Of a stretch of DNA of 64,000 nt, positions 54,842 to 63,540 are shown piece by piece. This DNA is from Bacillota bacterium (GTDB taxonomy: Bacteria > Bacillota > Clostridia > Oscillospirales > Acutalibacteraceae), in the NCBI GenBank assembly GCA_023391275.1, contig JAEWBE010000030.1:1-64000 (forward strand). The letters are read 5' to 3'. Under the pieces are notes generated by a model. The model did no database searches. It worked only from the letters and a program-made list of their open reading frames with translations, and was not told the origin of the DNA. Positions within the stretch are counted from its first letter, which is position 1. The number at the start of each line of letters is the position of its first letter. The position numbers and the translations under genes are program-made.

Positions 54842-54859
54842 TTTTCGGGTAAACTTCCA

Positions 54860-57280
54860 TCAGCAGCTTGCTTCTTCAAAGATGGTGCGTTTAATAATGT
54901 CTTCCTGCAGATCTTTGTTCAGGGGCGCGAAAAATGCGCTGTAGCCGGCGATTCTGACCATCAGGTCTTTGTAGCGTTCCGGATGCTGCTGGGCGTCCCG
55001 GAGCGTTTCGGTGCTGACAACATTAAACTGAACATGATACTGGTCATTTTTGAAGAGGGTTTCGACCAGAGCGGTTGTCCTGTCCCTGCCTGCGGGGGAC
55101 TGAAGCATGCTCGGGCTGAGTCTCATGTTGAAAATCGCACCTTTTGAAAACCATATGCTCGGCAGCTTGCTGACAGAGTTGATGGTCGCGGTAATTCCGC
55201 TTTTTTCAACACCGGTTGCGGGAGAAACGCCGTTGTTGAGCGGTGTTCCCGCTTTGCGGCCGTCGGGCGTTGCCTTGACATTGGTACCCATGGCGACATT
55301 GGCGGTTACCGAGCTCTGGCAGAATGCATAGGTACAGGGAACCGGCCCTTTGCCATAACGTGAATTTTTAAAATCGTTGACATAATGTGAACCGACGTAT
55401 CCCGTGACTTCACTGGCCCATTTATCGGCCAAATCGTCGTCATTCCCGAATTTGGGCGCCCGGTTGAGGAGCATCAGGCGGATTTCTTCGCCGGTAGGCG
55501 TGGTAGAGTCGTCTTCATAATTGGTCTCTATGGCATGCTTGAGTGCCGCGCCTGTGAACCATTTCTGATCAAATACTGCGGTCTGAATCCCGGTCAGGCA
55601 ATCGGCCGCGCTGATTGCGGCCACAGCCGGGCCGCCGTCCGCGGAATAAACGGAGCCGCCCTGAATCAGCGACTTGCCCCGCTCGATGCAGTCATCAATC
55701 AGAGAAGACTGGAATGCGTTCAGATCAAAACGGATATGCATCTGATCATTGATATTTTCAAGAATGACCTGCTGCTCCATAAAGTAGTGAAGCTGTTTTT
55801 CAAAGGCATTCTTAATTTCATCCATGCTCTTAAAGCTGCTCAGATCACCATCGCCGGGCAGGAGCGTGACGCCAGTATTCGGATCCGTTCCGTTGTTCAG
55901 CGTGATTTCCAAAACCTTCGCAATATTGATTCGGGGACCTTTACAGGCGAAATCAAACTTGCCCGGAATGGAAGCCTCAATGCAGCCCACCGGGGCCCAA
56001 TTCCACGAGTCCTTCTTATCGATGCCCAGGTTTTCCAAAGATTTCATGACGCCGCGGTCGTTATAGAATGCCGGCTGGCCGCCGCCGTGCTTTTGAATCG
56101 CCTGCATGGCGCGGTCCATAAACTCGCGGGAAGTGCCCTCAAACCATTTGAAAGAAACGGCGGGTCTGGGCATCCGAATGTTTTCACAGGCTTCCACCGA
56201 TATGTAAGTCAGTTCATTGACAGCGTCTTTTCCATCCTTCGTCTGGCCGCCAATAGCCAGATTAACAGCCATATGGTAGCCGGGATAAAACTTTGCGCCC
56301 AGCCATGACCGGAAGAAGCAAAGTTCATTGACCTTGATAAAGAAGGATTCCACAAGCTCCAGAGCCTTTTCACGCGTCAGAATGCCCTTTTGGATATCGT
56401 TTTGATAATAAGGCCACATAAACTGATCGAACCTGCCGAAAGAAATGGCGATACCGTTTGTTTCAAGCTGCATCCCCAAATGTAAAAACCAGATGGACTG
56501 AAGGGCTTCCCAGAATGTTCTCGGGGGATTTTCCGGCACCCAGCGGCAGGATTCAGACATCTGCTCAAGTTCGGCTTTGCGGGCGGCGTTCTGTTCAGAC
56601 CGTGCCATTTCAGCCAGTTTGTCGGCGTAGCGGTGCGCATAATTGATAACACCCTGATTGCTTAGAATGACCGATTCCAAAAACCAGCATTTTTCAACCT
56701 GCCCGGGCGTTCTCAAATCGCTTTCACTGAGCTTTTTCTTTGCGTGCTCTATTATGCCCTTCAGCCCCTGGCGCAGTAAATCCTCGTAATTGGGAAGCAG
56801 GTTGCCGAAACCCTGCATGGTGCACCAGTCGTCATCGATTGCTCCGATATCCCACGCCTTCTTGGTATTCTCCGGCAGAATTTTCCTTACATTTTCGTCG
56901 AGTGTTTTACCCTTCCAGTATTCGACGGTTTCCATGATTTCGTTTTCCGTTTCTGCGTCATACTCATAAACATCGTTGGGGCGCTCATCATACCGGTACG
57001 GATCACCCTTGAATTCCCTTACAATCCAGTCCACCGCAAATTCAGGATAAACCGGTGCGGAACGCGGTTTACTGCCCTGATTCCCTACAATCAGCTCGTT
57101 ATCGCGCACATAAATGCTCATATGATTCAAAACATCAAAAAATGCTTTGGCTTTTCTTTTCTCAATTGGCAGTCCTTCTGTTTTTTTCATGGATTCCGTA
57201 AAGATTTTGGCTCTTTCCGAACAGATGGAAGGAACGGTGTCTACCAAATCATTTCTAAGTTTTTCGACTCTTGGCGTCAT
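54860..57280 (-). CDS. Glycyl radical enzyme of the PFL2/diol dehydratase class, reaction unassigned
   Basis: An 806-residue glycyl radical enzyme. The thiyl Cys433 is in PVGCIEAS with Glu435 two residues on, and the radical Gly779 is in VRIAGYSAFF, 27 residues from the C-terminus. Cys433 and Glu435 match the positions in glycerol and propanediol dehydratases, but residue 447, the catalytic Asp of those enzymes, is Lys here, so it is probably not a simple diol dehydratase. It also differs from CutC, HypD and pyruvate formate-lyase in the motif after GCIE. ATG at 57280 follows AGGAGG. Substrate unknown; a sugar or polyol derivative brought in by the adjacent ribose-type importer is possible. 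Confidence 0.92.
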   Translation of the reverse strand: MTPRVEKLRNDLVDTVPSICSERAKIFTESMKKTEGLPIEKRKAKAFFDVLNHMSIYVRDNELIVGNQGSKPRSAPVYPEFAVDWIVREFKGDPYRYDERPNDVYEYDAETENEIMETVEYWKGKTLDENVRKILPENTKKAWDIGAIDDDWCTMQGFGNLLPNYEDLLRQGLKGIIEHAKKKLSESDLRTPGQVEKCWFLESVILSNQGVINYAHRYADKLAEMARSEQNAARKAELEQMSESCRWVPENPPRTFWEALQSIWFLHLGMQLETNGIAISFGRFDQFMWPYYQNDIQKGILTREKALELVESFFIKVNELCFFRSWLGAKFYPGYHMAVNLAIGGQTKDGKDAVNELTYISVEACENIRMPRPAVSFKWFEGTSREFMDRAMQAIQKHGGGQPAFYNDRGVMKSLENLGIDKKDSWNWAPVGCIEASIPGKFDFACKGPRINIAKVLEITLNNGTDPNTGVTLLPGDGDLSSFKSMDEIKNAFEKQLHYFMEQQVILENINDQMHIRFDLNAFQSSLIDDCIERGKSLIQGGSVYSADGGPAVAAISAADCLTGIQTAVFDQKWFTGAALKHAIETNYEDDSTTPTGEEIRLMLLNRAPKFGNDDDLADKWASEVTGYVGSHYVNDFKNSRYGKGPVPCTYAFCQSSVTANVAMGTNVKATPDGRKAGTPLNNGVSPATGVEKSGITATINSVSKLPSIWFSKGAIFNMRLSPSMLQSPAGRDRTTALVETLFKNDQYHVQFNVVSTETLRDAQQHPERYKDLMVRIAGYSAFFAPLNKDLQEDIIKRTIFEEASC

Positions 57281-57439
57281 TATAGAATACCTCCTGTATA
57301 TTATTAATAAATCACAGTATGGGCTTTCAAAAAATACAGCACAGTATCACTGACCGGATCGCTATTTCGATAATTGAAAATCTCATAGCCCCAGATTTGA
57401 TAATTGCCATTGTATTTTTGTGTTTATTTTCCTGAAATT

Positions 57440-57498
57440 GATCAAACGTTTTCTCAAATAACAATTAGCAATATATCATGAATTAAAATGAGTGTCAA
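57440..57498 (-). promoter_or_regulatory. Glycyl radical enzyme promoter with LacI operator
   Basis: On the minus strand TTGACA (57493-57498), a 17-bp spacer ending TGA, TATATT (57470-57475), then operator TCAAACGTTTTC (57442-57453) at about +9 to +20. The leader before the ATG is about 180 bases. Confidence 0.78.
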
Positions 57499-57631
57499 CA
57501 TATTTTAGACAAATTTGTCTAAAATATGCCTGTATAATTATCTAAAATCCAATTTATTCAACGAATAATTACTGAATTTATATAATAATTAAAATATTTC
57601 ATCTTAACAAATAGTTCTTATTATTCAAAAT

Positions 57632-57646
57632 AGAGCAAACGCTTGA
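57632..57646. promoter_or_regulatory. LacI-type operator near a small ORF
   Basis: AGAGCAAACGCTTGA, matching the LacI-2 operator AAAGCAAACGCTTTC. It lies 34 bases before a 42-codon plus-strand ORF and 163 bases upstream of the glycyl radical enzyme promoter. Confidence 0.6.
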
Positions 57647-57679
57647 TGTAAAATATTTATAATCAGGGAATAAAAATTA

Positions 57680-57808
57680 ATGTTTTCAAAAGGAGTACTA
57701 ACGACGGGCTGCGACCAAAACAGGCAGTGGCCGAACTATAAATATCCGGCATGGAAGAAGGTCAAGCTGATGTTTCCAGGTGTTCCTGTAAAAAAGGGGA
57801 TTAAATAA
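57680..57808 (+). CDS. Possible 42-residue small protein or small RNA
   Basis: An ORF of 42 codons starting at ATG 57680, with basic, Trp- and Tyr-containing content (QWPNYKYPAWKKVKLMFPG), ending just before a strong terminator. An AAAAGGAG lies inside, not before, the ATG, and only GGGAA is upstream, so initiation is uncertain. A LacI-type operator lies 34 bases upstream. It could be a small protein, the remains of a gene's 3' end, or a leader or small RNA. I recognise no family. Confidence 0.4.
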   Translation: MFSKGVLTTGCDQNRQWPNYKYPAWKKVKLMFPGVPVKKGIK

Positions 57809-57810
57809 AA

Positions 57811-57850
57811 AAACGCGGACAGGCTGTCGATGCCTGTTCGCGTTTTTATG
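57811..57850. terminator. Bidirectional terminator between the small ORF and LacI-2
   Basis: CGCG plus ACAGGC (57814-57824) pair with GCCTGT plus CGCG (57832-57842), with TTTTT on the plus side and TTTTTTTATTT on the minus side. It ends the LacI-2 gene (stop at 57909) and the small plus-strand ORF. Confidence 0.82.
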
Positions 57851-57908
57851 TAGAAAGTGTCGCATGGTGCAATATTTATCGAGATTTATTATTATGCGTT
57901 CGCTGATC

Positions 57909-58925
57909 CTATAAGACTTTTTTCACTTTGCCCGTGGTATCTCTCGCGATCAATTCCGGCTTTAATGAAATATGCTGAATAACCGGCTTCGCATCACTTT
58001 CAATTTTTTCCAGCAACAATTTAACCCCCAGCTCGGTCATCGCTTCAATCGGGGGAGATATGGTGGAAAGCGGGTTAATTAAATACTCGCTTTCGCGAAT
58101 GTTATCATAGCTGACAATCGATATGTCTTCCGGCACTTTCAGCCCTGCTTCATAGATCGCTTTCAGAGCTCCGATCGCTACATGGTCATATGTTGCAATT
58201 ATCGCCGTAGGCACCTCTTTTTGCTTGAGCAGCTCCTTCATCCTGAGATATCCGCCCAATTCAAACCGCTCTTTGCCCACCTTGATAAATTTCTGTTCGT
58301 ATTTTAGGTTGTTCGCCAGAATCACGTTTTTTAATATGTCCGATCTGATCTGATAGGACACCTCATCAGCTACGACGCCGAACCTTTCATGTCCGAGTTT
58401 TTTCAAGAATTTAACAGCCAGATCAAATCCGTACTCTTCATCCACCATTATGTGATCATATTTGGGATATTTGATATGAGTCTGCAACAATACCATCGGT
58501 GTTTCCTTGATTTTGCGCATTGAGTCGAGGAAATCCTCCAGTTCTTCGAACATATAACCCACAAGGATTATTCCGTCAACCCTCTTTTTATTGAAGATTT
58601 TCAAATACTGGGTTTCAACATTAAAATCATGGTTTGTAAAGCCCATGATAATCGAATATCCGCTTTTTCTTAATTCTTCTTCGATATAACCCAACAGCAT
58701 GGTATAGTAATCACTGCTGATTTCCTGAAGAATGACGCCGATTGTCTTTGTCCCCTTGCCAACCAGAGCCCTTGCTGTCTGGTCCGGAACATAATCAACG
58801 TCGTGTGCAATTTTGCAAATTTCATTCTTGGTGTTTTCGTTTATTCCCTTTCTATTGTTCAAAGCTCTGGATACCGTTGAAACATTTACCCCTGCGATTT
58901 TTGCAATATCTTTTAATCTCGACAT
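57909..58925 (-). CDS. LacI-family transcriptional regulator (LacI-2)
   Basis: A 338-residue repressor with HTH LKDIAKIAGVNVSTVSRALNN, hinge DQTARALVGKG and a core closely like LacI-1 (shared TKTIGVILQEISSDYYT). The two are paralogues on either side of the glycyl radical enzyme genes. Its promoter has a CAAACG operator, so it probably represses itself. Effector unknown. Confidence 0.92.
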   Translation of the reverse strand: MSRLKDIAKIAGVNVSTVSRALNNRKGINENTKNEICKIAHDVDYVPDQTARALVGKGTKTIGVILQEISSDYYTMLLGYIEEELRKSGYSIIMGFTNHDFNVETQYLKIFNKKRVDGIILVGYMFEELEDFLDSMRKIKETPMVLLQTHIKYPKYDHIMVDEEYGFDLAVKFLKKLGHERFGVVADEVSYQIRSDILKNVILANNLKYEQKFIKVGKERFELGGYLRMKELLKQKEVPTAIIATYDHVAIGALKAIYEAGLKVPEDISIVSYDNIRESEYLINPLSTISPPIEAMTELGVKLLLEKIESDAKPVIQHISLKPELIARDTTGKVKKVL

Positions 58926-59054
58926 TTTCTAAGCACCTCTAAACACTTTTTACTTATTCAATTTAGTAGCATAGTAAATTATTCGCATGAAATACTCTAA
59001 ATATTTTACAGTAAAGAGACAAAAAAGGGAATGTATCTATCCCTAAAACTTATT

Positions 59055-59104
59055 AAAGCAAACGCTTTCTCCAAAAGACTATCACAGATGTAATATGATG
59101 TCAA
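59055..59104 (-). promoter_or_regulatory. LacI-2 promoter with operator
   Basis: On the minus strand TTGACA (59099-59104), a 17-bp spacer ending TGA, a weak -10 TAGTCT (59076-59081), then operator AAAGCAAACGCTTTC (59055-59069). Transcript starts about 140 bases before the LacI-2 gene. Confidence 0.65.
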
Positions 59105-59524
59105 TATTCAAAATGTCGAAAGATACTAATCGCTTTTTTGCATAAATAATATGACGCAAGAATTTTTCTTCCAATACTAAATATTGCAATTTTTTCTGAA
59201 CGACGCAAAAATGGCTTTAAATCTATATATTTTCTATCTTAATGCTCCAAGATAGATTTCAGAATGCCCATCTGAATAATGCAAATAAATCAATGTTTCT
59301 TAAAAATTTTCTGTATTATATAAAAATATTTCGACATTAAACAAAGAAAATATATTTCGATACGCGTGGAATTCAATTCAGAGTGTAGAATAGAAAACAG
59401 ATTTCAAATGAGTTTTTGACCTAAAAATTGAATAATTACTAGAATTATTGCTTCAAAATCAAGTTACTATGACAAAATTAATTAATAATTGCACAATTTC
59501 TAAGACGAATTTAGCTAAAATGGG

Positions 59525-59607
59525 TTGACATTAAGAAAACGACGTGATATATTGAGTTTGCTGAATTTGCCAGAAACATTGCAAAATATATTGAAATCGT
59601 TTGCATT
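59525..59607 (+). promoter_or_regulatory. Ribose-type importer promoter with LacI operator
   Basis: TTGACA (59525-59530), a 17-bp spacer ending TGA, TATATT (59548-59553), then GAAATCGTTTGCATT (59593-59607), the reverse strand of which reads GCAAACGATTTC. The leader before the first gene is about 140 bases. Confidence 0.75.
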
Positions 59608-59701
59608 AAAAGTAATGCAATTTTTGAAATAATCAAGAAAATTTTAGAATATTGCTTACATATGGATTTTGTAAAAATGATATCAAAGGAGGAGCAACGC
59701 A

Positions 59702-61240
59702 GTGTCTGCTGAAGAATCTATCTTGAAGGTTATAGGAATAACCAAGGTTTTCCCCGGAGTTGTGGCACTTGACAACGTAGATTTCGATTTGAGGCCGGGT
59801 GAAGTTCATGTTTTACTGGGCGAAAACGGTGCCGGTAAATCAACGTTTATAAAAATCTTATCTGGTGCCTATCAGGCAGATAAACCAAAAACGCCCGAAG
59901 GGGATAAAGGGAAAATATTTATTTCCGGCAAGGAAGTCGAAATTGACAGTCCGCTCAAGGCAATGCAATTGGGTATTGCAACGTGTTATCAGGAGTTTAA
60001 CCTGGTTCCATACTTAACGATTGCAGAAAATATGTATCTCGGAAGGTTTATAAAGGTCGGTAAATCTGCTCCTATCATTGCGAGTTCACAAATGATCAAA
60101 AAATCACAGGAAGTTCTTGACTCCATTGGAATCAAGTTGGATGTCAGAAAAAAAGTGAATGATCTTGGTGTTGCGCAAAAACAAATGGTGGAAATAGGCA
60201 AAGCCCTTTTAATGAATGCAAAGATATACATATTAGATGAGCCTACCGCCGTATTGAGCAAGCAGGAAATTGACGAACTTTTCAGGGTTGTGAACAGCCT
60301 GAAAGCCTCGGGCTGCAGTATTATCTATATTTCTCACCGTCTTGAGGAATTACCTGTGATTGGTGACCGTGTTACTGTATTGCGCGACGGCAAAAAAATC
60401 AGCACCTCCGATATCAAAAACACGACGGTGGATCAGCTGATCGAGTTAATGGTCGGCCGGCCCATGGAAGAAACTTTTCCAGAGATAGACTCAGCGCCCG
60501 GGGAAGAGCTGCTAAGGGTGGAAAATCTATGCAGAACGAAGGTTTTTGATAATATCAACCTTACTTTAAGGGCAGGCGAAATTGTAGGAATCGCGGGACT
60601 TGTAGGTTCAAAAAGAACCGAAGTGGCACGTGCAATTTTCGGTGCGGATAAAATATCTGCCGGTAAGATTTTCATTCGCGGGCAGGAAGTGCTGAAGTTA
60701 ACGCCGCGCAAAGCCGTTAACAAAGAGCTGTGCTATCTGTCTGAGGATCGGAAAGCACTGGGGCTGGTATTGGGAATGTCGGTAAAAGATAATATTTCGC
60801 TTCCTTCAATTTTTAAGCATACCAAAGCGATGATTATTGACGATGCTTATCTTCAATCAAATGCCGAAAGTTTTATTACAAAATTTGGGATTAAAACACC
60901 TTCGTCCAAACAGCTGGTTAAAAACCTGAGCGGCGGCAATCAGCAGAAAATCGTTATCGCAAAATGGCTGGCTTCCGGATGCAAAATTTTCTTGTTTGAT
61001 GAACCGACCAGAGGTATTGATGTAAGGGCAAAAGCCGAAATTTATGCACTGATGAACGAAATTGTGAAATCAGGTGCGGGCATTATTATGATTTCGTCCG
61101 AAATGCCTGAAGTCATAAACATGTGCCACAGGGTTTATGTTATGAATAACGGCAAAATCCGTGCCGAAATTGATAAAAGTGAATTAAGTCAGGAACATGT
61201 TTTAAAATATGCGCTTGTGAACAATGAAGCGGAACAATGA
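59702..61240 (+). CDS. rbsA: Ribose-type ABC importer ATPase with two nucleotide-binding domains
   Basis: A 512-residue CUT2 ATPase. The first domain (1-240) has Walker A GENGAGKST and DEPTAVLSKQE; the second (about 260-512) has the degenerate Walker A GLVGSKRTE, signature LSGGNQQK and DEPTRGIDV. Two domains in one chain are typical of RbsA/XylG/AraG. It starts at a GTG with GGAGG nine bases upstream. Substrate is unknown; no sugar kinase is nearby. Confidence 0.92.
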   Translation: MSAEESILKVIGITKVFPGVVALDNVDFDLRPGEVHVLLGENGAGKSTFIKILSGAYQADKPKTPEGDKGKIFISGKEVEIDSPLKAMQLGIATCYQEFNLVPYLTIAENMYLGRFIKVGKSAPIIASSQMIKKSQEVLDSIGIKLDVRKKVNDLGVAQKQMVEIGKALLMNAKIYILDEPTAVLSKQEIDELFRVVNSLKASGCSIIYISHRLEELPVIGDRVTVLRDGKKISTSDIKNTTVDQLIELMVGRPMEETFPEIDSAPGEELLRVENLCRTKVFDNINLTLRAGEIVGIAGLVGSKRTEVARAIFGADKISAGKIFIRGQEVLKLTPRKAVNKELCYLSEDRKALGLVLGMSVKDNISLPSIFKHTKAMIIDDAYLQSNAESFITKFGIKTPSSKQLVKNLSGGNQQKIVIAKWLASGCKIFLFDEPTRGIDVRAKAEIYALMNEIVKSGAGIIMISSEMPEVINMCHRVYVMNNGKIRAEIDKSELSQEHVLKYALVNNEAEQ

Positions 61241-61486
61241 TTTGCGCATGATTCTTAGGTATGCCCTGTGTCTTCTCTAATGTGTTGACTCCATAAAATT
61301 TTTAAGATACACATCTACATGTTGTTTTCTTCATTTTGCTTCGGAGAATTGAAATATAAAGGGGGGAAAATGGCGTCTTTTGCAAAATGAAAGGTGGTGA
61401 ATTCTGTTCGTCCCCGTGTTGATCACTATTTGCTATGTGAATACACATAAGCATCAATGATAAAAATTTAGAGGAGGTTCGTTATT

Positions 61487-62497
61487 TTGAAAAGGATAAA
61501 AAAAATTATCGCAGTAACAGTTGCCGTGTCTATGCTGGCGGTCGCCTGCATGGGATGCAGCCAATCCACAAGTAGCAGTACAGCACCCGCATCTCAGGCA
61601 GCCACTTCACAGGCCCCGGCAGCAAAAACGATTAAGATTGGTTGTGCAATCTCAACACTGACAATGACATGGCCTCAGTACGCTGTGAAAGCAATGCAGA
61701 AGGAAGCCCAGGCTGAAGGAATTGATCTGATCATATCCGATTCCAACAACGATGTAGAAAAGCAAGCTTCCAATATTGAAAACTTCATCACTCAAAAGGT
61801 GGATGGAATCATCACCAACCCAATCAACGTCACCTCACTTTCAAACGCCCTTTCGGAGGCCGATAAGGCCGGGATTCCTGTCGCGGTGTTTGACAGGCAG
61901 GCAGATGAATCTTCCTACACCTGTTTCGTCGGGTCGGACGATGTGAAAGCCGGCCGGATGGCGGCTGATCTCATTAATAAGACTCTTAACGGAAAAGGCA
62001 CGATCGTAGAGATCATTGGCGCAAACGGTGCCTCCCCTTCCATTGACCGCCATGAAGGATTTACAACTGAACTGAAAAAATATCCTGGGTTAAGCGTCGT
62101 ATTCAGCCAGAGCGGACAATTTGTTCGAGAGACCGGTATGACCGTTATGGAAGAAGCAATTAACAAAACCCACAGCAAGTTTGATGCCGTATACGCCGCG
62201 AACGACGATATGATGATGGGCGCGCTGCAGGCAATGCAGGCCTCCAACATAGATCTTAGCAAGGTTTTCACGATTTCTAACGACGGTATTCCCGACGCGC
62301 TGACTGCCATAAAGAATGGCACGCTGGATGCAACAATCCAATATCCTATTGCAATGGCACCGCAGGCGCTGAAGAATCTGGCTGCATTTATTAAAACAAA
62401 GCAGGCTCCCGAGTCAAAAGATCAGAAAATTGATCCTTTCTATATTCAAAATAGCAATTTGTCCGATGCTGACTTCTATGCGGAGTTGTCAAAATAA
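61487..62497 (+). CDS. rbsB: Sugar ABC importer solute-binding protein (ribose/allose type)
   Basis: A 336-residue periplasmic-binding-fold lipoprotein. The signal peptide MKRIKKIIAVTVAVSMLAV is followed by Cys residues at 21 and 24, either of which could be the lipid-modified Cys. The mature part has KIGCAISTLTMTWPQ and IISDSNNDVEKQ. It starts at TTG 61487 with GGAGG nine bases upstream. It sits between the ATPase and permease genes, with a long 246-bp leader gap. Ligand not known. Confidence 0.88.
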   Translation: MKRIKKIIAVTVAVSMLAVACMGCSQSTSSSTAPASQAATSQAPAAKTIKIGCAISTLTMTWPQYAVKAMQKEAQAEGIDLIISDSNNDVEKQASNIENFITQKVDGIITNPINVTSLSNALSEADKAGIPVAVFDRQADESSYTCFVGSDDVKAGRMAADLINKTLNGKGTIVEIIGANGASPSIDRHEGFTTELKKYPGLSVVFSQSGQFVRETGMTVMEEAINKTHSKFDAVYAANDDMMMGALQAMQASNIDLSKVFTISNDGIPDALTAIKNGTLDATIQYPIAMAPQALKNLAAFIKTKQAPESKDQKIDPFYIQNSNLSDADFYAELSK

Positions 62498-62523
62498 TTC
62501 GTAAAAACCACAGGAAATGGCTA

Positions 62524-62558
62524 TGGGGAGAAAGCGCAATTTAACAAATTTCTCCCCA
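62524..62558 (+). repeat. Hairpin between the binding protein and permease genes
   Basis: TGGGGAGAAA (62524-62533) pairs with TTTCTCCCCA (62549-62558), with a loop of 15. It probably stabilises the binding-protein mRNA. Confidence 0.55.
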
Positions 62559-62592
62559 TTGCGTTATTCTATCTTAACGGGGTGATTCATAA

Positions 62593-63540
62593 GTGGCTAA
62601 AAACCAAGCCTTATCCAAAAATATTTTCAGCAAATATGGCATTGAATTCGCATTTATCATCGTTTGTATCGTAATCGAATTGGTTAGCCCAATATTCCTC
62701 ACAGCCGGAAACATCATCAACATTTTCCGACAGGCTTCTATGACCGGTATTCTGGCCGTAGGTATGACTTTTATAATTCTCGCAGGAGATATCGACTTAT
62801 CGGTTGGCTCCATAGCGGCTTTGAGCGGGGTGCTCGCAGCCGGATTCTGTACATCCAATCATTTTAGTACAGTCACCAGCTTAATTATTCCTCTTGTGTT
62901 TTGCACTTTTCTTGGATTTGCCGCGGGCTTCATTATCACTAAGGCGCACGTTCATTCTTTTGTGGTAACCCTGGGCATGCAAAGTGTGGCCAGAGGCTTC
63001 GCAATGCTGTACACGAACGGCTTGTCCATCAGTAATCTTCCTAAGTCATTGACCTACTTTGGAAGTGGAATGGTCGGCGTCATCCCGGTTCCGGTCATTC
63101 TGTTCCTTCTCATTTTGGTGATCGGGTATTTCGTTGCAACGAAAACTCCATACGGCAGATATGTTTATGCGATTGGCGGCAATCAGGAAGCAACACGGCT
63201 GTCAGGTATCAATACTGATTTCATCAGAATCTGCAGTTTTGCAATCAGTGCTTTCCTTGCTGCGCTTACCGGCCTTATCCTGATGGGAAGAGTTGCTTCC
63301 GGGCAGCCTACAGGCGCAAATGGATGGGAATTAAATGCTATCGCTGCAGTTGTCATAGGCGGCACCAGCATGTACGGTGGCAGAGGTTCCATGTTTGGAA
63401 CTATGATAGGTGCTCTGTTTCTTGCCGTCATCAATAACGGGCTGGATATCATTGGTGTAACACCATATGTTCAGGAAGTCGTTATTGGTTTGCTGATTAT
63501 CGCTGTGGTAGTTATTGATAGTGTAAGAAAAACTGATTGA
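62593..63540 (+). CDS. rbsC: Ribose-type ABC importer permease
   Basis: A 315-residue CUT2 permease with about eight to ten helices. It has GMTFIILAGDIDLSVGSIAALSG near residue 58 and GGTSMYGGRGSMFGTMIGAL near residue 256, both RbsC-type motifs. It starts at a GTG at 62593. It works with the ATPase and binding protein of this operon; substrate unknown. Confidence 0.92.
   Translation: MAKNQALSKNIFSKYGIEFAFIIVCIVIELVSPIFLTAGNIINIFRQASMTGILAVGMTFIILAGDIDLSVGSIAALSGVLAAGFCTSNHFSTVTSLIIPLVFCTFLGFAAGFIITKAHVHSFVVTLGMQSVARGFAMLYTNGLSISNLPKSLTYFGSGMVGVIPVPVILFLLILVIGYFVATKTPYGRYVYAIGGNQEATRLSGINTDFIRICSFAISAFLAALTGLILMGRVASGQPTGANGWELNAIAAVVIGGTSMYGGRGSMFGTMIGALFLAVINNGLDIIGVTPYVQEVVIGLLIIAVVVIDSVRKTD

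Larger units (their letters stand above)
58926..59701. other. Long AT-rich control region between LacI-2 and the importer
   Basis: A 776-bp divergent region. It holds the LacI-2 promoter near 59055-59104 and the importer promoter near 59525-59607, described separately. I see no gene in the AT-rich stretch 59110-59520. Confidence 0.6.

Noticed and set aside
55535..56308. 257-codon plus ORF opposite the glycyl radical enzyme
   Set aside because: Antisense of a conserved enzyme.
54860..57280. Assignment as choline TMA-lyase, pyruvate formate-lyase or hydroxyproline dehydratase
   Set aside because: The motif after GCIE and the neighbours differ from all three, so I left the reaction open.
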